Counted from the first letter of the stretch, positions 8,333-16,827 are shown. The stretch is DNA of 64,000 nt from an uncultured Sphingomonadaceae bacterium (GCA_947493955.1 CANLSQ010000003.1:396792-460791); one strand, 5' to 3'. Numbers and translations: made by a program. Notes: generated by a model from the sequence alone, not told the origin.

Positions 8333-8390
8333 TAGCCCAATCCACCATTATTGCACCTATGAATTTGGTGCACGGTCACTCATCGGGCTA
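8333..8390. promoter_or_regulatory. Nested inverted repeats in divergent promoter region
   Basis: TAGCCC (8333-8338) and GGGCTA (8385-8390) enclose TGCACC (8352-8357) and GGTGCA (8367-8372). The region separates the divergent genes starting at 8322 and 8482, so one or both repeats may be operator sites. No regulator gene adjoins it. Confidence 0.4.
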
Positions 8391-8481
8391 GTCAATATGC
8401 TAGGCTGTCTCCACGGCTGTCGCGATTAGATAGAGAGAGAAGAATCGACCATAAGAAGGTCGCTAGAGACAGGACAGGACT

Positions 8482-10062
8482 ATGCTGAAAGAAGATATTG
8501 TCACTATCGCGGACGTGATCCGGCAACAGGCCAAGGATCAGGGCGACGGGCTGGTGTTCACCTTTGAAGGGGACGAGATGACCTATGTCCAACTGGACGC
8601 AGGTAGCAGCCGGGCTGCCAACGGGCTCGCTTCACTGGGCGTCAAGAAGGGCGACCGGATCGCCTATATGGGCAAAAACTCGCATCTCTATTTCGAGATT
8701 CTTCTGGGTGCGGCCAAGATCGGTGCGGTGATGACGCCGGTCAACTGGCGGCTGGCTGGCCCGGAAGTCACCTATATTGTCAACAATTGTCAGGCCAAAA
8801 TCTTGTTCATTGGCCCGGAATTTGTCGATCTTGTGAAGCAGATCAGACCGCAGTTTGAATATGTTGAGACCATCTTCTGCTCTGAAGAGACGACTGAAGA
8901 ATTTGCCGGCTATCCGGAATGGCGTGACGGGTTTTCGGATGTCGACCCGATGGTGCCTTGCGCGCCAGATGACGACGCGCTGCAGCTTTATACATCGGGA
9001 ACAACCGGCCACCCCAAGGGGGCGATCATGACCGGCTATTCTATTTTCGGGGCGCGCTCCAAACTGACGGACGATGATCTGGCTGACTGGCAGAAATCGC
9101 AACCGGGTGAGACCATGCTGCTTGCCATGCCCTGTTTTCACATCGGCGGTACCGGGTCCGGGCTCGGCAATATGTATAGCGGCGGTCATGCCATTGTAGT
9201 GCGGGAATATGATCCGGCGCAGGCGCTCGATTTCATAGAGCAATATGGGATCAGCAAGATATTCATGGTGCCAGCCGCCATCCAGATATTGCTCAATCAT
9301 CCCCGCGTGGGAGAAGTGGATTTCTCAAAACTCAAATATATCACCTATGGCGCTTCGCCGATTCCGCTCGAAATGATGAAGCAGAGCATAGATATGTTCG
9401 GCTGCGAATTTGTGCAGATGTATGGAATGACAGAGACATCGGGAACAATTGTCGCTCTGCCGCCAGAGGATCATGACCCGAATGGCAATGACAAGATGCG
9501 TTCGGTCGGCAAGCCGCTTCAGGGCGTAGAAGTGAAGATCATCGATGATGACGGCAACACGGTGGCGGCACGCGAAGTGGGTGAGATTGCCACACGATCT
9601 TCGTTCAACATGAAAGGCTATTGGAACATGGCCGAAGCGACTGCAGCGACTATCGACAGTGACGGCTGGCTGCGTACTGGTGATGCAGGCTATTTTGACG
9701 AGGACGGCTATCTCTACATCCACGACCGGGTGAAGGACATGATCATCTCCGGCGGTGAGAATATCTATCCAGCCGAGGTTGAAAATGCGATCTATGGTCA
9801 CCCCGCCATTGCCGATGTGGCGGTGATCGGCGTGCCTGACGAGAAGTGGGGCGAGGCGGTCAAGGCCTGTGTCGTGTTGAAAGGCGGTGCAGAGATGGAT
9901 GAAGCAGATCTGATTGCACATGCCCGCACAAATATTGCCGGTTTCAAATGCCCCAAGTCCGTGGACTTCATCCCGGAGCTACCGCGCAACCCATCGGGTA
10001 AGATCCTGCGCCGTGAGTTGCGCGCACCCTATTGGGATGGCAAAGACCGGGCGGTTAACTAG
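8482..10062 (+). CDS. Acyl-CoA ligase (fatty-acid / carboxylic-acid CoA synthetase)
   Basis: This 526-residue ANL-superfamily enzyme activates a carboxylic acid to its CoA thioester with ATP via an acyl-AMP. The AMP-binding P-loop YTSGTTGHPKGA, the YGMTETSG segment, the hinge GWLRTGDAGYFDEDGY with DRVKDMIISGGENIYP and the C-terminal lysine motif NPSGKILRREL are all present. GGACAGGACT precedes the ATG. It starts a two-gene unit with the enoyl-CoA hydratase homologue 26 bp downstream and is the likely entry step of the catabolic island. Substrate chain length cannot be told from sequence. Confidence 0.92.
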   Translation: MLKEDIVTIADVIRQQAKDQGDGLVFTFEGDEMTYVQLDAGSSRAANGLASLGVKKGDRIAYMGKNSHLYFEILLGAAKIGAVMTPVNWRLAGPEVTYIVNNCQAKILFIGPEFVDLVKQIRPQFEYVETIFCSEETTEEFAGYPEWRDGFSDVDPMVPCAPDDDALQLYTSGTTGHPKGAIMTGYSIFGARSKLTDDDLADWQKSQPGETMLLAMPCFHIGGTGSGLGNMYSGGHAIVVREYDPAQALDFIEQYGISKIFMVPAAIQILLNHPRVGEVDFSKLKYITYGASPIPLEMMKQSIDMFGCEFVQMYGMTETSGTIVALPPEDHDPNGNDKMRSVGKPLQGVEVKIIDDDGNTVAAREVGEIATRSSFNMKGYWNMAEATAATIDSDGWLRTGDAGYFDEDGYLYIHDRVKDMIISGGENIYPAEVENAIYGHPAIADVAVIGVPDEKWGEAVKACVVLKGGAEMDEADLIAHARTNIAGFKCPKSVDFIPELPRNPSGKILRRELRAPYWDGKDRAVN

Positions 10063-10088
10063 ATACTGACGGCCGAGGAGGATTTGCT

Positions 10089-10826
10089 TTGACGGATTGC
10101 GTATTACGGGAAGACCATGACGGATGGTCGATGCTGACGCTTAACCGGCCTGACAAGCTTAATGCGCTCACTGTAGAGATGTTTCGCGAATTGCGAAGCC
10201 ACGTTGCGGACCTGCGCAAGGACGATGCGATTGGCTGTGTTGTCGTTCGCGGAGCTGGCAAGTGTTTTTCCGCCGGACATGATCTGAGCGATATCGCGGA
10301 GGGTGAAGAAGTGCCTTCGCGCGGCTGGCATTCCGAAACCCTTCGTTTGCTGGAAAAGCTTCCCAAACCGGTGATCGCGGCGGTGCATGGTCATTGCTAT
10401 ACTGGTGCACTGGAAGTGGCGTTGGCGGCAGATTTCATTCTGGCCGCTGATAGCGCGCGCTTTGGCGACACCCATGCGAAATGGGCATTGACTCCGGTCT
10501 GGGGCATGAGCCAGCGCCTGCCGCGCCGTGTCGGTATCGCAACGGCCAAGCGCCTGATGTTTACGGCGGATATGATAGATGCTGAGGAGGCTGTGCGGAT
10601 TGGTCTGGCGGAATATACCGTGCCAATCGCGCAATTTGATGACGAGATTGCACAGCTGGCCGAGAAAATTGTCTCTAACTCCGGCTTCTCTCATGCCGCA
10701 AATAAACGGCTTTTAGAGGCAACCGATGGCGATCCGCTCGATGCGGGCTTGCAGTGGGAAGTGATGGAATCGGAAGGCCATGGTCCCGATATGCATGACC
10801 GGATTTCGGCTTTTACAAAGAAATAG
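10089..10826 (+). CDS. Enoyl-CoA hydratase/isomerase family protein
   Basis: This crotonase-fold protein has 245 residues and begins with TTG at 10089 behind a strong AGGAGG. The first oxyanion-hole region (GAGKCFSAGHDL, about 55-65) and the second (HGHCYTGALEVALAAD) are clear. Glu109 aligns with catalytic Glu144 of rat mitochondrial enoyl-CoA hydratase. The residue matching Glu164 is His129 (RFGDTHAKW), so plain hydration may not be the reaction; isomerase, hydrolase or lyase activity is possible. It is co-transcribed with the acyl-CoA ligase. Confidence 0.87.
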   Translation: MTDCVLREDHDGWSMLTLNRPDKLNALTVEMFRELRSHVADLRKDDAIGCVVVRGAGKCFSAGHDLSDIAEGEEVPSRGWHSETLRLLEKLPKPVIAAVHGHCYTGALEVALAADFILAADSARFGDTHAKWALTPVWGMSQRLPRRVGIATAKRLMFTADMIDAEEAVRIGLAEYTVPIAQFDDEIAQLAEKIVSNSGFSHAANKRLLEATDGDPLDAGLQWEVMESEGHGPDMHDRISAFTKK

Positions 10827-10828
10827 TG

Positions 10829-10931
10829 GTTGGGGAGGGGGTGAGAGGTCCTAACAAACCTCTACCCCTCTCCAACTCGACTAGGGCAGCAAGCTGCCAG
10901 GTCTCCGTTTCCTCTCCCTCAAGGGGAGAGG
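10829..10931. repeat. Structured intergenic repeat with three stem-loops
   Basis: Three hairpins fill the gap between convergent genes. A long imperfect arm GTTGGGGAGGGGGTGAGAGG (from 10829) pairs with ACCTCTACCCCTCTCCAAC (10858-10876). GGCAGC-AA-GCTGCC spans 10885-10898. CCTCTCC (10911-10917) pairs with GGAGAGG (10925-10931). The composition resembles dispersed intergenic elements of alphaproteobacterial genomes. It may also work as a two-way terminator, although no long T-run is present. Confidence 0.6.
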
Positions 10932-10939
10932 AGTGTAGC

Positions 10940-11698
10940 TTAGAATTGAACGCGCTTGGTAAAGCCGCCATCGATAACGAGATGCGCACCGGTGGTGTAG
11001 CTCGATGCCGGGCTCGCGAGGAATACCACGCTGCGTGCGACATCATCGGCGCCGCCAAAGTCACCAAGAGCAAAGCCTGCTTTGGTCATCTCGTAAAATT
11101 CCGGCATGCCTGCCTCGATCTGAGACCAGTTGCCGCCCGGGAATTTGATTGGGCCCGGAGACACCATGTTCACGCGAATGCCTTTTGGACCAAGCGCCTG
11201 GCTAAGCTGGCTGCCATAAGTGATCAGCGCTGCTTTCATCGCGTTAAAGGCCTGAGGCGCAACGAATGTTTCAAACGCAGCGGTTGATGACATGAAGATC
11301 ACCGAGCCATCGTCCGATTTTTCAAGATGCGGTTCCAGCACTTCGAGAGCCTTCACGGCGCCGATAATATCGGTCTGGAAGGTCACTTCCCAATTGCCGG
11401 TAGCGCCGGCACCGGAAGAACTCACATTGTGGATGAAGATATCGCAGCCACCCAGTTCTCCGGCCGCCTTTTCCAGCCATTTGGGATAGCCTTCGGCATC
11501 GGTCATATCGAAAGCTTCGGCGAAAACCTTGCCGCCATGTGCTTCCAGCTCGCTCTTGGCTGCGGCCACCTGTTCGGCATTGCGAGAGAAAAACGCCACG
11601 TCTGCGCCTTCTTTGGCGAAATGCTCCAAAGCTGCGCGACCTAGTCCGCGGCTACCGCCGGTGAGAATAACTTTTTTGCCCTTCAGTCCTAAATCCAT
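10940..11698 (-). CDS. SDR family protein lacking the catalytic tyrosine
   Basis: This 252-residue short-chain dehydrogenase/reductase has the cofactor motif TGGSRGLGR (about 14-22), the IHNVSSSG segment in place of the NNAG loop, Ser138 and Lys155. The active-site tyrosine, expected four residues before that lysine, is Phe151 (codon TTT; QAFNAMK). Canonical proton transfer is therefore not possible, although NAD(P) binding should be. It may be a pseudo-enzyme, or use another mechanism. It is the last gene of a minus-strand run that starts with the GST gene at 13727. Confidence 0.88.
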   Translation of the reverse strand: MDLGLKGKKVILTGGSRGLGRAALEHFAKEGADVAFFSRNAEQVAAAKSELEAHGGKVFAEAFDMTDAEGYPKWLEKAAGELGGCDIFIHNVSSSGAGATGNWEVTFQTDIIGAVKALEVLEPHLEKSDDGSVIFMSSTAAFETFVAPQAFNAMKAALITYGSQLSQALGPKGIRVNMVSPGPIKFPGGNWSQIEAGMPEFYEMTKAGFALGDFGGADDVARSVVFLASPASSYTTGAHLVIDGGFTKRVQF

Positions 11699-11748
11699 TT
11701 TGCTCTCCTTTTAAAAATTGGGGTTTGCTTTGCTTCTAAGTCTTGCGT

Positions 11749-12537
11749 CTAGAATTTCGCTATTGCTGGCTGACAACACCATTTGATGCCGCGGCGTAGC
11801 AGATCATAGATAATCGGTTGCTGCCAACCGGAACGGTCCACTTCGGGCCACCAATCGAGGACCGGATCCATGTCATAATGACCACGGCAATGCCCCATGG
11901 TCAGATAGAGCACGGCGCCTTCACCCATCTTGCGAATGTAGAAGACCGGGTGGCGGCTCTTTTTGATGTCGCTGTGCACAAAGCCGCTTATATCGTCTTC
12001 GCCATTATATTCCGTGTCCAGCAACACGTCGATCTCGGCGCGGGTTTCAACCAGATACTGCTCGTCAATGGTCTCAAAACTCGGAATGCCCTTGACCAGT
12101 GGATGGTCCGGTTGCGCGTTGTCGACGGTGAACGGGATGATCGGTGGATGCGATAGAAACCGGCTGCCCAATGTATCGACAAATGTCGGCATATCGTCCG
12201 GTGCATCGACCCGGCCATCTTCCAGGAACTTCAACACGCTGTTGGTTCCGTGCAGCGCAAAATACTGGCCGCCGCCATTCACGAAATCCTGAATGTTTTT
12301 CTGCGCCGCTTCGCTGGGGAGCAGATCGCAAGTGTAACTGATCAGGATATCGGTATTTTTGATTGCCTCGATACTTTCATAATCTTCAAAGACCCTCACA
12401 CGGATGCGGTCATCCTCGGCGAGCAGCTTCAATATTTCGAGCCGGGCAAAATCGATATCATGATATTTGCCGGCGGCAACCAATACGCATTTGATCGGTT
12501 TCTGGTCGGGCCGGCGCTCGGGTGGAGTTTCACTCAT
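11749..12537 (-). CDS. ThuA domain-containing protein
   Basis: This 262-residue protein has the class-I-amidotransferase-like fold of the ThuA (trehalose utilisation) family: KCVLVAAGKYHDIDFARLEI at the start, a glycine-rich turn and HGTNSVLKF, and a C-terminal YLTMGHCRGHYDMDP typical of these proteins. The biochemical role of the family is poorly defined. ThuA of rhizobia is linked to sugar oxidation, but here the neighbours are SDR, VOC and GST genes. It starts 3 bp after the VOC stop codon, so they are co-transcribed. Confidence 0.82.
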   Translation of the reverse strand: MSETPPERRPDQKPIKCVLVAAGKYHDIDFARLEILKLLAEDDRIRVRVFEDYESIEAIKNTDILISYTCDLLPSEAAQKNIQDFVNGGGQYFALHGTNSVLKFLEDGRVDAPDDMPTFVDTLGSRFLSHPPIIPFTVDNAQPDHPLVKGIPSFETIDEQYLVETRAEIDVLLDTEYNGEDDISGFVHSDIKKSRHPVFYIRKMGEGAVLYLTMGHCRGHYDMDPVLDWWPEVDRSGWQQPIIYDLLRRGIKWCCQPAIAKF

Positions 12538-12540
12538 ATT

Positions 12541-13101
12541 CTATTCTTTTCCTATTATCGGATTGGTTGCGCCATCCCAATCGAGATGCGCTTGCCGCAT
12601 TGCAGCAAAACCGTCGAAGCCCGCTTGCGGGATTTGCAAATATTCGATGACCGTGCCGGGGCCGCCGCCATAGTCCGCATAGAAAGCACCGCCCACCCCG
12701 CCGGGCAGGCTGACTTCCTGAATGACCTCGCCACCCTTGCTCTCGGTGATCTGCCGGGCTTCAGCCAGATCATCAACTATGATACACAGATGCTGAACCC
12801 CTTGCAGACCCTTTGCGCGCCAGTCCTTGAACATCGAGGGCGCATCATTGTCGGGCCGGATCAATTCAACTTGCACATCGCCCCAATAGCCAATGGCCAT
12901 GGAAAACTGAATGTCTGACGGCTCACCGCGATATTTGACATTCTCGACCTGCACGCCCTCGGTATGGAAAAAGGGGCCCGCACCCATTTTCTGGGTCCAG
13001 TAATCGAGCGCAGCGTCATAATCATCCGGCACATAGCTGATCTGCATGATCGTGCCGAGCTTGGCGAGAGTTGCCGGAGAAGAAGAGGCGTTTCCGGTCA
13101 T
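12541..13101 (-). CDS. VOC family (glyoxalase/dioxygenase fold) protein
   Basis: This 186-residue protein has two beta-alpha-beta-beta-beta modules of the vicinal-oxygen-chelate fold: GTIMQISYVPDDYDAALDYW in the first and GVQHLCIIVDDLAEARQITE in the second, with metal-ligand candidates His (VQHLCI) and Glu (VIEYLQ). Such proteins act as dioxygenases, epimerases or glutathione-dependent isomerases. Its start overlaps the end of the GST gene by 4 bp, so a glutathione-linked step is possible; that is inference from position. Confidence 0.83.
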   Translation of the reverse strand: MTGNASSSPATLAKLGTIMQISYVPDDYDAALDYWTQKMGAGPFFHTEGVQVENVKYRGEPSDIQFSMAIGYWGDVQVELIRPDNDAPSMFKDWRAKGLQGVQHLCIIVDDLAEARQITESKGGEVIQEVSLPGGVGGAFYADYGGGPGTVIEYLQIPQAGFDGFAAMRQAHLDWDGATNPIIGKE

Positions 13102-13727
13102 TCTTCGCCGCGCCAGATCTCAGCTGAGGGCCGTTCTTCCATCTTGGCCGCAAAACGTGCCAGATTGTCGGTGCCTTCCGGCAATGTCCATCCCACCGTA
13201 CCGCCAAATTTGATGAAGCAGAATGCAACAAGGTCGGCCAGTGTCAGCTTGCCGTGGCAGATATGATCTTTGTCACCCAATTGACCATCCAGCCAGATCC
13301 AGTGTTTGTCGGACATGGCCGACAATTCGGCTGCGGCTTCGGTGCTGACCACGTTCATCCGCGGTTCGAACATCGGGCGCCCGCCGCCACCGCGAAAGCC
13401 TAGTGTCATCGGAACCGCAATTTCCTGATCGATACGCCGTGCCCAGCGCCGAGTTTCTGCGCGCTCTTCGGGGGTCGATCCGATCAACACCGGATCCGGT
13501 TTGATCTCTTCCAGATATTCGCAAATTACCGTTGATTCTGTCAGCAGCGTGCCGTCATCCAGTTCGAGTGTAGGCGTTGTCTGCATGACATTCTTTGCCG
13601 CATATTCTTCGCTGCGGTTTTCGCCGGTGATGATGTCGAGATGGATTCGTTCCACCTCAATGTCCTTTTCCACCAGGAACATTCGGGCTAGCCGCGGATT
13701 GGGACCAAGGCTGGAATAGAGTTTCAC
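13098..13727 (-). CDS. Glutathione S-transferase family protein
   Basis: The GTG at 13727 is preferred over an upstream in-frame start because GGAG precedes it and the protein then begins with the standard GST opening (VKLYSSLGPN). The 209 residues hold an N-terminal thioredoxin-like domain with the conserved TTPTLELDDGTLLTESTVIC stretch (cis-Pro and the glutathione-binding Glu-Ser pair) and an all-helical C-terminal domain with LTLADLVAFCF. It leads the run GST, VOC, ThuA, SDR. A TetR-type palindrome at 13796-13809 lies upstream and may regulate it and the divergent Rieske oxygenase. Confidence 0.88.
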   Translation of the reverse strand: MKLYSSLGPNPRLARMFLVEKDIEVERIHLDIITGENRSEEYAAKNVMQTTPTLELDDGTLLTESTVICEYLEEIKPDPVLIGSTPEERAETRRWARRIDQEIAVPMTLGFRGGGGRPMFEPRMNVVSTEAAAELSAMSDKHWIWLDGQLGDKDHICHGKLTLADLVAFCFIKFGGTVGWTLPEGTDNLARFAAKMEERPSAEIWRGEE

Positions 13728-13795
13728 GGGTTTGCTCTCCTTTTTTTCGGCAGACTCAAAACCTGCTTCTTGTGAAATAAGATACACAGGTAAGC

Positions 13796-13809
13796 GGACC
13801 GAACGGTCC
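13796..13809. promoter_or_regulatory. Probable TetR-type operator (GGACCG-AA-CGGTCC)
   Basis: Six-base arms GGACCG and CGGTCC face each other across AA, between the divergent GST (start 13727) and Rieske oxygenase (start 13954) genes. The ACCG..CGGT form is common among TetR-family operators. No TetR gene lies in the window. Confidence 0.55.
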
Positions 13810-13953
13810 TCTCAAAAGCACTAGGTTATATTGTCGGTTTCGCCTTGCAGAAAATTCAACTGAACAAGCATGAGGCTGCCAGATTCACTAGTGGAGTTTG
13901 CCAGCTCTTGCGGTAGTCTGATCGCAAATAAGTTTAGTTTTCAGGAGAAGATA

Positions 13954-15534
13954 ATGGTCGAGACGTTAACGGGTCACAATCGGTCAAACGGTATTTCCTA
14001 CACGGAGTTGCTGGAAGGCGACAAAGTGCGTGCTCCCGAAGTATATTTTGAAGAATCTCCGATGGAGCCCGGCCTGACAGAAGTGGAGGTCAGCCGGTAC
14101 TGGACGAAAGAAGAGCATGACCGCGAGGTGGAAATGCTCTGGAAACGCGTCTGGCAAATGGCTTGCCACAAGGATGATATCAAGGATGTCGGCGACACCC
14201 ATGTCTACGATATTGCAGGACTGTCGTTCATCGTCGTGCGTGTGTCTGAAGACGAAATCAAAGCCTATCCCAACAGTTGCATGCATCGCGGCCGGGCGAT
14301 TTGCGACAATCACAAAAAGGGCCAGAAGGCCTTGCGTTGTCCGTTCCATGGCTGGTCATGGGAATTGGATGGCAAGCTGAAAGAAGTCCCCTGCCAATGG
14401 GATTTCCCGACGGTCAGCGAAGAAACCCACAGTCTGAAAGAAGTGCGCGTTGGCGAATGGGGTGGATTTGTCTTTATCAATCCCGATCCCAATTGCGAGC
14501 CATTGGAGGACTTTCTGGGCGATCTCGATCGGCATTTCCAGATCCCGTTTGAGCGTCGGTATAAAGCGGCGCATATGATCAAGCGGCTTCCGTGCAACTG
14601 GAAAATTGCGCAGGAAGCTTTCATGGAATCCTACCATGTGGTCGGTACGCATCCCGAATTGATGCCGGCCTTTGCCGATGCAAACAGCAAATATGACGTT
14701 TGGAACAATGTGTCGCGCGCAATGTCCGCGCACGGTGCACCAAGCCCGCATACGGATCTTGAAAACCCTGATCCGACAGCTTTTCCGGATCAGAAGGCGT
14801 TTCAAAGCTTTATCCATCCGATCAGCAAGCACACATTCAAGCGGCTGGAAGAAAACCGTGTCGAGGTGTCTTTGCCGAATGGCAAAAGCGGTATTTTCGA
14901 CATGGAAGCCAACTATATCGAAGGCGATTTGAAATCGGCTGATCCTCATATGTGCAATTGGATTGGCGGAAAGATCGCACCGGAAGAGGAAGATATGCCG
15001 ATGGTGTTCACTGACGTCTCTGCACATATGATGCGGGACGAGGCAGCGCAGGCTCGGCGCGAAGAAATGCGTCCGACCTGGGGTGATGACGTCGACAAGA
15101 TCAGTGACGCCGATCTCACAGACGCCATTTTCTACAGTGTGTTTCCGAATATGAGCCCTTGGGCGGATTTCAATCCGATCTTTTATCGCTTCCGCCCCGA
15201 TGGTGATAATCCTGAGCAATCATTGCATGAGGTCATGTTCATGGTGGCCTTGCCCGAAGGCGCTGAACGCCCTGAGCCGGCAAAATGCACGTTCCTTGAT
15301 TTGCACGATGATTATACGGAAGCGACCGAGTTTGGCAGCTATTTGAACAAGGTATTCAATCAGGATTATATCAATCACAAGGCCATGCAGAAGGGCGTAA
15401 AAAATCAGCCGCACGGCGTTTCTATCTTTGCCCAATATCAGGAAAGCAAGATCCGTCACTTCCATGAAACACTGGAAAAATGGCTGACGAGCAAGGAACC
15501 GCCAAAAAGTCCCAAGCTCGAGGCGGCTGAATAG
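13954..15534 (+). CDS. Rieske non-heme iron oxygenase, alpha subunit
   Basis: This 526-residue ring-hydroxylating-type oxygenase starts at the ATG at 13954 (AGGAGA upstream); an upstream in-frame ATG at 13870 lacks such a site. The Rieske [2Fe-2S] ligands are Cys109-x-His111 and Cys129-x2-His132 (SCMHRGRA, CPFHGWSW). The mononuclear iron ligands are His228 and His233 (ESYHVVGTHPE). The bridging residue, Asp205 in naphthalene dioxygenase, is Glu225 here, as in the carnitine oxygenase CntA type. No ferredoxin or reductase gene is near, so electrons must come from elsewhere. The gene is followed closely by a hotdog thioesterase. Confidence 0.93.
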   Translation: MVETLTGHNRSNGISYTELLEGDKVRAPEVYFEESPMEPGLTEVEVSRYWTKEEHDREVEMLWKRVWQMACHKDDIKDVGDTHVYDIAGLSFIVVRVSEDEIKAYPNSCMHRGRAICDNHKKGQKALRCPFHGWSWELDGKLKEVPCQWDFPTVSEETHSLKEVRVGEWGGFVFINPDPNCEPLEDFLGDLDRHFQIPFERRYKAAHMIKRLPCNWKIAQEAFMESYHVVGTHPELMPAFADANSKYDVWNNVSRAMSAHGAPSPHTDLENPDPTAFPDQKAFQSFIHPISKHTFKRLEENRVEVSLPNGKSGIFDMEANYIEGDLKSADPHMCNWIGGKIAPEEEDMPMVFTDVSAHMMRDEAAQARREEMRPTWGDDVDKISDADLTDAIFYSVFPNMSPWADFNPIFYRFRPDGDNPEQSLHEVMFMVALPEGAERPEPAKCTFLDLHDDYTEATEFGSYLNKVFNQDYINHKAMQKGVKNQPHGVSIFAQYQESKIRHFHETLEKWLTSKEPPKSPKLEAAE

Positions 15535-15538
15535 CGCC

Positions 15539-15946
15539 TTGGAATCTGTACCGGAAGGATTTGTGCCGGCGACATTTTCCAGCGGTTTTCTGGATGTTGC
15601 CGGTCCATATTTCACCCGCAAAGAGGCAGATCATATCGCCGTTGGTATCCGGATATCGGAAGGGCATTTGAACGGTATCCAGGTTGCGCATGGCGGTGTC
15701 CTGACCACGCTGGCCGACGTGGCGCTTAGCTATCAGCTTTTTGTCAGCGAAAATCCGCGATTGCCCATCGCCACAATCAACCTCAACACAAATTTTCTGA
15801 GCGGCGCAAAGCTGGACGATTGGGTCGTGGCCCATGCGCATATCGATCGCAAGGGCAAGCGAACCGCCTATTGCCACGGCGAAATCATCGCCGGTGACCG
15901 GTTGCTGATGACAATGACGGGAGTATTTGCGTTGTTGCGCAAATAA
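15539..15946 (+). CDS. PaaI-type hotdog thioesterase
   Basis: This 135-residue single hotdog domain has the PaaI/YdiI signature HGGVLTTLADVALSYQ and the strand IATINLNTNFLSGAKLDDWV. It probably hydrolyses an acyl- or aryl-CoA, releasing CoA from dead-end intermediates. The only plausible start is TTG at 15539, 4 bp after the Rieske stop codon, so translation is likely coupled. Its stop is 6 bp from the convergent stop of the LuxR-type regulator. Confidence 0.87.
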   Translation: MESVPEGFVPATFSSGFLDVAGPYFTRKEADHIAVGIRISEGHLNGIQVAHGGVLTTLADVALSYQLFVSENPRLPIATINLNTNFLSGAKLDDWVVAHAHIDRKGKRTAYCHGEIIAGDRLLMTMTGVFALLRK

Positions 15947-15952
15947 CCGGCG

Positions 15953-16765
15953 CTAGTCGGTCGCTCCGAGATAGCCGAGCTGTCCAGCTTTGAAAATCGT
16001 CTGGCCCCGATTGACGCTGTTCAATTTCTGCCCGGCACGATTGACGTGATAGCGGATCGTTGCATGGCTGAGCGACAGGATCATGCTGATCTCTTTGTCG
16101 GTTTTACCGATGGCGGCCCAATGCAGGCATTCCGCCTCGCGTTTGGATAGGATGCAATTGGTTGGCATCCTGTGTTTCTTGCGCATCGCCAGCACATAGC
16201 CGGTGACAAAGCGGCTGGTGACGATGGATAGAAAGTCCGAGTATATTCGATAAGGTTCACTCAGATCAGTGACGCTATAATCTATTGGTGTAAAGCTGAC
16301 CGCAGCGATCTGACCGAATGGAAGGTGAACCGGAATCAGGATAGCGGATTTGGCAGTCGCACCGGTTTCGTAAAAATCCTTAAGGTCAATCTCGTCCAGA
16401 TATTCGTTTTGCCAATGGCCATGAAAGCCATCGGCATTGCACCAGATTGGCTCGCTTTCATAACGGCAGGCGCGGGGCAGGGGCGAACTGAGTGCCAGCC
16501 TGGTATCTTCCCACCAGCGCTCGCCTTCGGCGACCCAGCCAAAAATATCCTTGTTGATAAGTTCGCCTTCGGCATCGACCAAATGGGCTTTTGACGAGAT
16601 GTCCGCACTCACGGCAATGCGAAAGCCATAGGATTGTGCAATTTTGTGGATTGCTTCTGCAGCAGACCGGATTTCTGCCGCGCTGGTGATAGTAACACTG
16701 TCCACATTCCGGCGAAATGTAGCCTTTGAAACATCAGGTATTTCTGCGACGAAATTCTCAGCCAT
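15953..16765 (-). CDS. LuxR-family regulator (solo)
   Basis: This 270-residue protein has an N-terminal sensor region resembling the autoinducer-binding domain of LuxR proteins (FGWVAEGERWWED, GFHGHWQNEYLD) and a C-terminal GerE helix-turn-helix (LSKREAECLHWAAIGKTDKE, ATIRYHVNRAGQKLNSVNR). No LuxI synthase is visible, so it is a solo and may sense an AHL or a substrate-like ligand. It is the last gene of a minus-strand run that includes an AHL-lactonase-like gene. An 8-bp inverted repeat (16828-16851) lies upstream. Confidence 0.87.
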   Translation of the reverse strand: MAENFVAEIPDVSKATFRRNVDSVTITSAAEIRSAAEAIHKIAQSYGFRIAVSADISSKAHLVDAEGELINKDIFGWVAEGERWWEDTRLALSSPLPRACRYESEPIWCNADGFHGHWQNEYLDEIDLKDFYETGATAKSAILIPVHLPFGQIAAVSFTPIDYSVTDLSEPYRIYSDFLSIVTSRFVTGYVLAMRKKHRMPTNCILSKREAECLHWAAIGKTDKEISMILSLSHATIRYHVNRAGQKLNSVNRGQTIFKAGQLGYLGATD

Positions 16766-16827
16766 AGTAACGCTCGTCCTCCCAGGAGCCCTTATTTGGA
16801 CTCTCGATTTGCGTCACTTGTCGCGTT

